Below are positions 57,115-64,000 of a DNA stretch of 64,000 nt, piece by piece (position 1 is the stretch's first letter; every line of letters starts with the position of its first letter). The notes under the pieces were generated by a model. The model was not told where the DNA came from. It made no database searches and saw only the letters and a list, made by a program, of their open reading frames with translations. Source of the stretch: Aliiroseovarius sp. F20344 (GTDB lineage: Bacteria; Pseudomonadota; Alphaproteobacteria; Rhodobacterales; Rhodobacteraceae); NCBI RefSeq assembly GCF_023016155.1, contig NZ_JALKBG010000003.1, forward strand, positions 558,001 to 622,000, in the 5' to 3' direction. Made by a program: the position numbers and the translations under genes.

Positions 57115-59202
57115 TCAGGATCCCCCAGCGAGCTGCATGGGGACCTGAACCTCTCGGCTGTCGCGCAACACGGTCAGGCGGGCTTGGGGCACGCCATCAG
57201 CAACAAGAGCTTCCAGAATACGATCAAGGCTTTCAGCCTCGTTGATGGATTTTTCGGTTGTGGCTTCTGCCAGCAAAACATCACCTTGCTGCAACCCATC
57301 TGTCAATTCAGCCGGAACGCGGGTGACTTCGACATCCCACCCATCATTTGCGTTCTTACGTGCTGAAAGCCCGACGCCATTCTCAAGCCCAAAAATACGC
57401 ACCGCAGGCAGGGCCAGAAGACCGTTTTGCGCACGTGTTGCCCCATTGGCGCGATAGCGCGCTACAGCGCGGACGTGGCCGTCCGGATCGACCTCAAGCT
57501 TCTCAAGCGCGCGCCCTGCAATGCCCGAGCTGTTGGAAACAGGTGTTCCATTGACAGCAAAGATCACGGTGCCGCGGCTTACCCAGTCGCCGATGATCGA
57601 CATATCGCGCTTCGGATCAACGCCGGTGATGACAACCGCGTTGCCGGTGGACAGGCGGCGAACACTTGTTGCGAAAGGAATTTCAACATCCCAGTGCGCG
57701 AAGGACACTTGTTGTTCTTGCAGGTTTACCGGCTCAGTTGATGTGGGTTCTGCCGGGGCTTCGGTGACGACGGGTTCTGCCTCCACCTCGGGTGCGGCGG
57801 CAACGGCGGGCGCCTGAGAGGTCTCCGTTTCGGTTTCCGTTTCAACAGGCTCTGGCGCAGGGGCCTCTGTTGATGTCGCGGCGGGGCTATCAGTTGGACT
57901 GGGTTCGATCGTAGGCACAAGCGCAACCGGGGCGGTGTCTGCCGCAGCGATCTCGGTCGCAGGTGCGTCTTGAGCGTCGCCTGATCCCTTCAATGCGAAG
58001 TAGCCGCCAGCGCCGAGTGCCAGCAGTGCAACCACGCCGATGATCGCTTTGCTGCCCCCGCCTGAGTTGCTTTTAACAACAGTTACGGACGGGTCGCGTT
58101 CTGGCTCTGGTTGAGTGAGCCCTTCAGAGCGCGCGGCTGTTGTTAGGTCCTCTTCGCTGGCCAGAAGGGCGGATACGATTGCCTCTGCATTTTCATTGGT
58201 TTTTTCGGTTTCATCCGGGCGTTCCAACGCCACGATGACCGAACTTGGGCGATACCCGAATTCTTCAAATACAACTGCTGGACCGCGGTACATCCTCAGC
58301 CATTCGAGCGCTGATTGAACACGGTTGACGATGTGAACTTCCATCGCCTTGTCCAGCGCCTCAAGGAAGCCATCGGGATAGCCTTCAAAGCGTCCAGCCA
58401 GCGGGACATATGGGTCTTCCTGACCTGCATTGAAGGCATCTTGCCGGGTTTTTCCGTCGATTGGGCGTTCGCCACTGATCGCGTGATAAAGCGTTGCCGC
58501 CAGAACATACAAATCGCTGGTTGTGTCCTGATCCGCCCCACGCGCATAGAACTCATGAGGCGAGTATCCGTCTTTGATCACACGCAGTGTTAAAAGCGCA
58601 GCGGACCGATTTGCAGCCTGTTCGCGCGCCGCGCCGAAGTCGATCAGGATCGGCTCGCCGTTTTCGTCGATCAGGATATTGTCCGGCGAAATATCGCGGT
58701 GAAGCATTCCGTTGTCGTGGATGAAAGACACCGCCGACAACATCTTTTCCGTCACTTTGACAATGAAGTCTGGCGTGATGTTGTTTCGGTTATCTTGAAC
58801 GTAATCAAGCAGATCACCGCCATTGATCAGATCCATCGCGATATAGGCGGTTTGGTTGTCTTCAAACACCTGATGGACGTTTACGATGTTCGGATGCACC
58901 AACCGGGCATGGTTGCGCGCTTCTTGGATGAACAAGTCGATAATCGAGCGCAGGTCTTCTGCGTAAGCGGGGTCCGCGGCTTCGACCTTCCCGTCAACAC
59001 GGTGGCACAAAGCGCCGGGAAAGCATTCTTTGATAACGACATTCCGGTCCAGACTGTCGCGCGCAAGGTAGGTGATCCCGAACCCGCCATTGTTCAGGAA
59101 GCGAAGGATTTCATACTGACCACGCAGCAGTTTTTCACCCGGCTGCAATGCTGAAATCTGGGGATTTTCAAAATCCCGTCCCGAGGCCTGATTGTGGCTC
59201 AT
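57115..59202 (-). CDS. Ser/Thr protein kinase with membrane segment and PDZ-like C-terminus
   Basis: An N-terminal kinase domain (about 30-300) has the glycine loop NNGGFGITYLAR, the ATP Lys (Lys58 in VVIKE), the catalytic loop HRDISPDN (Asp170) and DFG (Asp188). Then come a spacer, one membrane helix (about 387-405, IIGVVALLALGAGGYFAL), a Pro/Glu/Thr-rich linker, and two beta-rich repeats resembling PDZ domains (about 480-690) that would face the periplasm. So an extracytoplasmic signal could be sensed and passed to the kinase. It is upstream of FHA and PP2C genes, 198 bases away. Confidence 0.92.
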   Translation of the reverse strand: MSHNQASGRDFENPQISALQPGEKLLRGQYEILRFLNNGGFGITYLARDSLDRNVVIKECFPGALCHRVDGKVEAADPAYAEDLRSIIDLFIQEARNHARLVHPNIVNVHQVFEDNQTAYIAMDLINGGDLLDYVQDNRNNITPDFIVKVTEKMLSAVSFIHDNGMLHRDISPDNILIDENGEPILIDFGAAREQAANRSAALLTLRVIKDGYSPHEFYARGADQDTTSDLYVLAATLYHAISGERPIDGKTRQDAFNAGQEDPYVPLAGRFEGYPDGFLEALDKAMEVHIVNRVQSALEWLRMYRGPAVVFEEFGYRPSSVIVALERPDETEKTNENAEAIVSALLASEEDLTTAARSEGLTQPEPERDPSVTVVKSNSGGGSKAIIGVVALLALGAGGYFALKGSGDAQDAPATEIAAADTAPVALVPTIEPSPTDSPAATSTEAPAPEPVETETETETSQAPAVAAAPEVEAEPVVTEAPAEPTSTEPVNLQEQQVSFAHWDVEIPFATSVRRLSTGNAVVITGVDPKRDMSIIGDWVSRGTVIFAVNGTPVSNSSGIAGRALEKLEVDPDGHVRAVARYRANGATRAQNGLLALPAVRIFGLENGVGLSARKNANDGWDVEVTRVPAELTDGLQQGDVLLAEATTEKSINEAESLDRILEALVADGVPQARLTVLRDSREVQVPMQLAGGS

Positions 59203-59519
59203 TTGGTTCTACCTGCGTCTCACTTTTCGGCAGAGGATTTTCTAACCAACGAACCAATTCAACACGGTAAACTCAACCTCTGATGCACCCGAAGTTAGAC
59301 TTAGGAATTGGGACCAAACTGTGGCACCCCCATGACTTACGTATGACTCTGGGCGACAAAGGCGCGAGTATAGCGGCTTTGTTGCTCAAACGAAGAAGAT
59401 CAGAAGGGTGATTTGCGCGTTTTTTGGCAGAGAATCAGGGTGAGATCGAAATTGCGCGTTAGCGGAAACGCCCGGAATCACTTCAGTGATTCTATCGGCT
59501 CTTTCCCCTTTGGCGGGTG
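59203..59519. other. 317-base gap between the kinase and GTPase genes
   Basis: No plausible gene lies here. A small hairpin, GAATCAC / GTGATTC (59475-59492), is 27 bases beyond the GTPase stop on the minus strand but is not followed by a T-run. The remainder before the kinase start is relatively AT-rich and likely holds the kinase promoter; no sound -35/-10 pair is identified. Confidence 0.5.
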
Positions 59520-60794
59520 CTATGCATCTGCCTTTTGCGTTCCGGCCCATGACAGGTTGTCACTCAGCTGTGCCAGCACGTTCAAAACGGCTTCCGAAGC
59601 GTTCGGCGTGTCTTCGAATTGCATCAGTGTCAGCAAGTCAGATGCATTTTCGAACTCACCCACAATCCAGTCGGCCGAGGCATCGATGTTCTTTCCGGGT
59701 TCCAGTTTCATGGTGAACTCGTCGACCATTTCCTGACACACGCGCAACAGTTCAGTTGCCTCAAGTTCGGGCTCTTCGCGCAATTGAGCCTGAAGGTCGC
59801 GCAGCTCGGCCTTCCATTCTTCAAGAACGGGGTTTTCCAAAGGAGCGTCATCTGTCGATGTGTTCGGCGTTGGCGCAGGCTTTGCTTCTTCCGGCTCAGA
59901 CACAACTGTATCCGAGCCGCCCAAAGCGGCAAGCGCGGGGGTCAGCGTTTCATCCAGATCCTTACGGGCTTTCTCGATATCCCGCGTTTTGCGTGTGGCG
60001 GCGAGGTCCAGAATCCGTTTCGCCAGATCTTCACCCCCGCAGGATGCCCACAGCTCGTAATCCGGCTCGGGCTCTTGCTCCATCGCTTTCACAGCGACAG
60101 GGGTGCCAATTGGGACAACCGCTTGAAACAGGTCTTTGCTGTCACGTTCAAGTTGGGGAAGCAGACGGGGAAGCGTTTCGGCAACCACTGGCAAATCCGA
60201 ATGCGTCACAGCCAGCAGGCTGTTTTCCTGCAGCTCCTTCGAAACATGCGACCATAGGAACCGTTCCGTTTCGCGCCATGCATTGGTGCCGTTGGTACAC
60301 CAGATCGCGCAATCAACGAATTTCAGCAGCTCCAGCGTTTGCTTATAGCTCTCATCCAACGCGCCCGATCCCGGCAGATCAAAAAGAACCATTTCTTGCA
60401 GGGCTTCCGCAGGCAACCCGATCGAGATGAAGTCAGGCTCGAACCCGGCGGCTTTTTCAAGATCGATCCCGGCAAAAGTCTGTGGCGAATTTGCCCACCA
60501 GCCGACTGTGGTTTCCAAATCAGCTGCGTATTGCACGATGACCAAAGGAAGTTTCAGATGCTGTGGGCCAGTTGGCAAGATATCGGTGCCTGCCAGCATG
60601 TTTGCCAAGCTGGATTTTCCGGCCCCAAACTCACCCGCAAACCCAATGGTTACGGCACTTGTCAATTGGTCTAGATGGCTTTGCGCCTGCGACCGCATAG
60701 CATCCAGCGGGCCAGATTTCGGCGCAGCCTCAGTTTGGTTCAGAAAAGCTTCCAACTGCTGAATGACAGTATCTGCTTCTGGGAAATTGATCAC
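59520..60794 (-). CDS. Dynamin-like GTPase, small member of a pair
   Basis: This 424-residue GTPase has the P-loop GEFGAGKSSLAN (about 54-65), switch DLPGSG and the base-recognition motif THSD. After the GTPase domain a charged helical region follows, with a long acidic stretch (about 290-330) and helices to the end. No clear transmembrane helix is visible. It starts with GTG at 60794, overlapping the stop of the larger GTPase by four bases (GTGA), so translation is coupled and the two proteins probably act together. Confidence 0.86.
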   Translation of the reverse strand: MINFPEADTVIQQLEAFLNQTEAAPKSGPLDAMRSQAQSHLDQLTSAVTIGFAGEFGAGKSSLANMLAGTDILPTGPQHLKLPLVIVQYAADLETTVGWWANSPQTFAGIDLEKAAGFEPDFISIGLPAEALQEMVLFDLPGSGALDESYKQTLELLKFVDCAIWCTNGTNAWRETERFLWSHVSKELQENSLLAVTHSDLPVVAETLPRLLPQLERDSKDLFQAVVPIGTPVAVKAMEQEPEPDYELWASCGGEDLAKRILDLAATRKTRDIEKARKDLDETLTPALAALGGSDTVVSEPEEAKPAPTPNTSTDDAPLENPVLEEWKAELRDLQAQLREEPELEATELLRVCQEMVDEFTMKLEPGKNIDASADWIVGEFENASDLLTLMQFEDTPNASEAVLNVLAQLSDNLSWAGTQKADA

Positions 60795-62830
60795 TTTGCC
60801 GCCTCGAGTCGCTGTTCAGGTTCGCTCCCCTCTTGGAACAACTCTTCCAGCTCATTTGCAACCCTCTTGGCGTTTTCCAGTGCGTCATGCGCATCAGGAC
60901 GAGAGATCTCGGACGCGAAATCCATTTCCTCGAACCGAACGCCAAGAAGGGCAAGGTGGTGATCAATGACCGACTCCAAGCGCTGTTTCAGATCGGACTG
61001 GAAGCTTGTCGCCAAGTCTTCTGAGATGCTTTGAAATTCGCGCGTGATTAGGTTCTCGGCACGGGCAACAACGGATTTTTGTTTCAGAAGGCGTGCCAGC
61101 CACGACACCCGCAGTTCAATCGTGATCCCGCGCGTCAGGGCGCTTGTGTCGGGCCGATACCAACGCAAGGCGCTGGCATCCACATTCAGCTCGCTGTCCC
61201 AATGCCCATCGTTGAGGTCCTGAAGCGCCGTGTTAGATTGCAAGTCGAGCACGTAAAGTTCGTTCAACATGCTTTGCCGTTGGTCATGTGCTGCGTCCAG
61301 AAGCTGTTCACGCATGGCTTGACGCAACGGTCCAAACTCAAGTTCCGTCGCACCACCCGCACTCAGCAGCGGTGATTTTCCATTTGGCCCCTGAACCACT
61401 TCACGCACCAATGTCTGAACCGTTTCCCTTAGCTGTTCACGCAGCTTATCGACACACTGGTCAGCTTCTGCCGCCAATTTGTCCTGAGTTTCCAGAACCA
61501 TCCTTGTCAACTGGGCAAGTGCACCGCTGTCGGTCTGTTTCGCGATGTGTTCATCAATCGTATCGTTATCAACGATTTTCAGATGGACACGGCGGCGTTC
61601 CAGCTCGTTTGTGGCAAAGTTTCGAAGTTGCTTTGCTGCAATCAAAAGGCGTTCTACGCGCGGACCCTCGGACACTTCACGCACAACATGGCTGCGCAGA
61701 TCAGGAAGGCCCGATGCAATCATTGCAGCAAGGCGCAATGCGCTTTCGGATGCCCCTTCCTTCTGAGATTTCTTAAGCCGCTCGATCCCCTCAAGGAAGC
61801 GTTTCATTTTCCGGGGGTGCGCTTTGAGCCAAGCCAGAATTTGGTCGTGATCAATGCCGGTCTTGTCGCCGGTCAACGCATAATGCGCCCACTGCGCGCT
61901 GCCCATAATCACGGTCAGTTTGGCGCTGTCCAAGGTGCGTTCAAGCCCCGCGCGAACTTCGGCATGCACGTTTGCAGCGTCTTTGACCCCACGGTTCAGC
62001 TCGTCCACGCGGTTCACGAAGACAACCATCTGTCCTAGCTCAAGCGCCTGCATCAGCCGCAGAAGTTTCAGGTCAGCTTGCGATAATGCCTGATGCGCTG
62101 ACAGAACCACCACAAAGAAATCGGCATTACGCAGATGTTGGTGCGAGATCTCTTCGCGGATCAAAAGCGGATCGTTGATGCCGGGCGTGTCGGTAACCGT
62201 CAGTGGAAAGGGAAACAGGCCCTGTTCAAAGAACACTTCTGCTTTCCGCGTCAGATCGCTGTAGTAGGGGGCCGCGTTTTCATCCGACTGCGCGGCTTCA
62301 TCCTCCGGGTCTGCGCCTGCGCTGACATAACGGGCGAGGTCGTCTTGTGTCAGATCCTCGAAATCATGCGCCGTGCCCAGAAGTTCTTCATATTGCGAAC
62401 CAAGGCGCTTTTGGGCGCGGGTCTTCATCGCCTCGATCTGTTCTTCGATGATCTGCCGCTTATAGTCGTCTTCGACATCCGGCAGCATGTCACGGATCTC
62501 ATCCCCTTCGGTCAAAAGCGCCCGCCATTGCGCGTTGTCGAAGAAGTGAAAAAGACCACCTGACACACGTCCAGATGGGTGCCCGAAATGCATATCCGTC
62601 ACGACGGTGGTCCAGGGGTTTACATCAGACGGCAGGAAATCTGCTTGGCCGGTAAAGCCATTGATCAGCCGGGATTTCCCGGCTTTGATCTGTCCAACAA
62701 AGGCGATGCCGGGTTTCAGCGATTGAAGGTCGGACAGGATTCGCGCAATGAACGGCTGCGTTTCTTCGCGTGCCGTTTCCGCCATTCTTTCGGCGACCCG
62801 AATTAAATCCTGTCGACGGACCTCATCCAT
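60791..62830 (-). CDS. Dynamin-family GTPase, large member of a pair
   Basis: This 679-residue protein has a P-loop GQIKAGKS (46-53), the switch DTPGINDP and the base-recognition NRVDE. The GTPase domain carries a helical insertion (about 110-200), and long helical segments follow (about 330-679) as in bacterial dynamin-like proteins that bind membranes. Paired dynamin genes occur in other bacteria. The ATG follows GGAAG. It is the upstream member and overlaps the smaller GTPase. The order in this cluster is unknown gene, large GTPase, small GTPase, kinase. Confidence 0.88.
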   Translation of the reverse strand: MDEVRRQDLIRVAERMAETAREETQPFIARILSDLQSLKPGIAFVGQIKAGKSRLINGFTGQADFLPSDVNPWTTVVTDMHFGHPSGRVSGGLFHFFDNAQWRALLTEGDEIRDMLPDVEDDYKRQIIEEQIEAMKTRAQKRLGSQYEELLGTAHDFEDLTQDDLARYVSAGADPEDEAAQSDENAAPYYSDLTRKAEVFFEQGLFPFPLTVTDTPGINDPLLIREEISHQHLRNADFFVVVLSAHQALSQADLKLLRLMQALELGQMVVFVNRVDELNRGVKDAANVHAEVRAGLERTLDSAKLTVIMGSAQWAHYALTGDKTGIDHDQILAWLKAHPRKMKRFLEGIERLKKSQKEGASESALRLAAMIASGLPDLRSHVVREVSEGPRVERLLIAAKQLRNFATNELERRRVHLKIVDNDTIDEHIAKQTDSGALAQLTRMVLETQDKLAAEADQCVDKLREQLRETVQTLVREVVQGPNGKSPLLSAGGATELEFGPLRQAMREQLLDAAHDQRQSMLNELYVLDLQSNTALQDLNDGHWDSELNVDASALRWYRPDTSALTRGITIELRVSWLARLLKQKSVVARAENLITREFQSISEDLATSFQSDLKQRLESVIDHHLALLGVRFEEMDFASEISRPDAHDALENAKRVANELEELFQEGSEPEQRLEAAK

Positions 62831-62918
62831 TAATTGGCTTCCACCCCTAACTTAAAGAAACTCCATCCCCGTGCATCGCGCGTAAAAATGCGAGACGCTG
62901 AAGTATTCAGCTAAAATT

Positions 62919-63746
62919 TTACTTTGCAGTCAATGATTTCCACATTTGAACAACCGCACCAAGCCTTCGTGTGTGATGAACAACCATCGCCGTTGCATCA
63001 ATATCACGGCAAATTGTCAAACTTGGCGTCTCTTCTCGACATGACCGCAGGATCACTAACTGAGGTGATGCTTCTTGGCCGCCATTTTCAGCATCCCAAG
63101 TTGCGAGATCATCCATCAACTGCCCAACTGCATCCAAATTTTGCGTCAGAACACCATCAGGTCCCGCGACTGCGGTGTCATCATGGCCAATCAGAATTCG
63201 TTGATCGGTAATTTTCTTGGCTTCAGAATGGAAGCTTGCCGCCAGTCCACACGCCTCGTTTAAGACAGCAGGTTTATCTAATGCTGTGTCAGCGTCAGGC
63301 GCTGCCTCGTCATGGAACAGCTCCATCACATCAAAGGCGCCTTCGATCTCAGAAGTTGGAATGCCAGTCGCGGCAACTTCGTCCGTGTTGTCGGGCGGGG
63401 TGCTGTGTAATTTCAAGCCTGTCCCCGAACAAATCATCGCCAGTATTTGCGCGACATGTTCCGCCGTAGTTTCGGGCGTGTTGGATTGCACGCCGTCCAT
63501 AGCCGTGTCCGACATGGACGCAACACGGCCATTGTTTACAGAAAGCGTTACGGCATCTTCTTCATCATTGCTGATTTGGATCATGCGGGGAAGGATGGTG
63601 GCGTGGACAATCTCGATGGCAGCCAAGCATCGCGCCTCGGTTGATGTGTGGTTTAGGTGAATGCTTTGATCACCCCGTGCAACGGTGTTGTCCACGATGT
63701 CAGTGAGCCGAGAAAGAATATCGCTCTGTTCCATCACCATACCCAT
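62919..63746 (-). CDS. Unrecognised acidic protein upstream of the GTPase pair
   Basis: This frame of about 275 residues has no family I can name. It is soluble, without signal peptide or membrane segment; the middle is rich in Asp, Glu, Thr and Ala (about 90-180), and the ends are more structured, with EARCLAAIEIVHATILPRM near 40 and a C-terminal TAMVVHHTRRLGAVVQMW. Several nearby starts are possible (ATG 63746, 63740, 63734); none has a strong ribosome-binding site. It lies a few bases after the stop of the upstream gene and 88 bases before the large GTPase, so it probably belongs to the same transcription unit. Confidence 0.65.
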   Translation of the reverse strand: MGMVMEQSDILSRLTDIVDNTVARGDQSIHLNHTSTEARCLAAIEIVHATILPRMIQISNDEEDAVTLSVNNGRVASMSDTAMDGVQSNTPETTAEHVAQILAMICSGTGLKLHSTPPDNTDEVAATGIPTSEIEGAFDVMELFHDEAAPDADTALDKPAVLNEACGLAASFHSEAKKITDQRILIGHDDTAVAGPDGVLTQNLDAVGQLMDDLATWDAENGGQEASPQLVILRSCREETPSLTICRDIDATAMVVHHTRRLGAVVQMWKSLTAK

Positions 63747-63752
63747 CCGCAA

Positions 63753-64000
63753 TTAAACCGAAGCCGAAATAGCGTTCAGATTTGCCGCAGATTTAGCCAG
63801 CGCCAACCCAACATTTGTATCACCGTCAGAAACGAAACAGATCAGGTGGTCCGGCTGATCCTCTCGTCTGAGAAGCACGTAAAGCCGCCCGCCCGAATAG
63901 ATCGCGATTTCACCAAACCCAGTACTCGAAGCGTCTTTGTCGTCGGACAACAACTCTTCGAATGTGCGCACACCTTGTCCCAAAATCAGATTGGCGACAG
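63753..64000 (-). CDS. C-terminal end of a possible roadblock/LC7-domain protein (partial)
   Basis: The frame is open from the window end to a TAA at 63755-63753, giving 82 residues including two strand-rich segments (FGEIAIYSGGRLYVLLRRED and HLICFVSDGDTNVGLALAKS). The pattern of two beta strands followed by a final helix that begins NVGLALAKSAANL resembles the C-terminal half of roadblock/LC7 domains, which in other systems regulate small GTPases. The identification is tentative because the N-terminus is missing. Confidence 0.5.
   Translation of the reverse strand, partial: VANLILGQGVRTFEELLSDDKDASSTGFGEIAIYSGGRLYVLLRREDQPDHLICFVSDGDTNVGLALAKSAANLNAISASV

Noticed and set aside
55237-59202. 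Assignment of the kinase, FHA and PP2C genes to a type VI secretion system
   Set aside because: The three regulators match the PpkA/Fha/PppA theme, but none of the structural genes (tube, sheath, baseplate, membrane complex) occurs in the window. I left this only as an alternative.

Overview
The window looks like a chromosomal segment of a marine alphaproteobacterium of the Rhodobacteraceae (Roseobacter group). This rests on gene content and order: an ftsK gene followed by lolA, an alphaproteobacterial gltB/gltD pair, two dimethylglycine dehydrogenase-like proteins with regulators, a flgE-flgK-flgL-flgI block, a homogentisate pathway operon, and compact GC-rich coding. The genus is not resolved. 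I see no insertion sequence, integrase, prophage, CRISPR array or rRNA. There is one tRNA gene, tRNA-Leu(CAG).

Layout: 1-2.7 kb holds queG, a glutathione transferase and mtgA on the minus strand. 2.8-8.8 kb is gltB and gltD (minus), with a regulatory-looking gap before uppP (plus). 9.9-14.1 kb is an NDUFA9-like protein, tRNA-Leu, a sulfatase-superfamily hydrolase and a UbiH-type hydroxylase. 14.2-21 kb is an amidase, an aminotransferase, ftsK, a RidA-like protein and lolA (plus), facing a lytic transglycosylase lipoprotein. 21.8-24.8 kb is hspQ, an anti-sigma factor/STAS antagonist pair, a thiolase and a free-methionine-sulfoxide reductase. 25-32 kb is a probable methylamine/betaine demethylation region: an XRE-cupin regulator with a palindrome just upstream, a GFA protein, two 815-residue FAD/folate oxidoreductases and a GlxA/AraC regulator. 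32-35.4 kb holds a GNAT protein, rarD, an RluA-type pseudouridine synthase and a FabH-like synthase. 35.4-41.3 kb is flagellar: motB, flgE, flgK, flgL, flgI (minus). 41.5-47.9 kb is the homogentisate operon (hmgA, maiA, fahA) with four accessory genes. 48-50.3 kb is a 1-Cys peroxiredoxin and an aldehyde dehydrogenase.

Two regions stand out. At 50.4-52.7 kb, two DUF1538 membrane proteins, a P-II-like protein and a CBS-pair protein form a tightly coupled operon bounded by terminators on both sides, with an inverted repeat just before the first gene. It looks like a transporter under small-molecule control. From 52.8 kb to the end of the window everything is on the minus strand: two secreted LysM plus solute-binding proteins, a PP2C phosphatase, an FHA protein, a Ser/Thr kinase with a membrane segment and periplasmic PDZ-like region, two overlapping dynamin-like GTPase genes, an unknown protein, and the end of a protein resembling a roadblock/LC7 domain. 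This has the parts of a phospho-signalling circuit linked to GTPases and possibly membrane remodelling, and is the best candidate for an undescribed system. It continues past the window edge.
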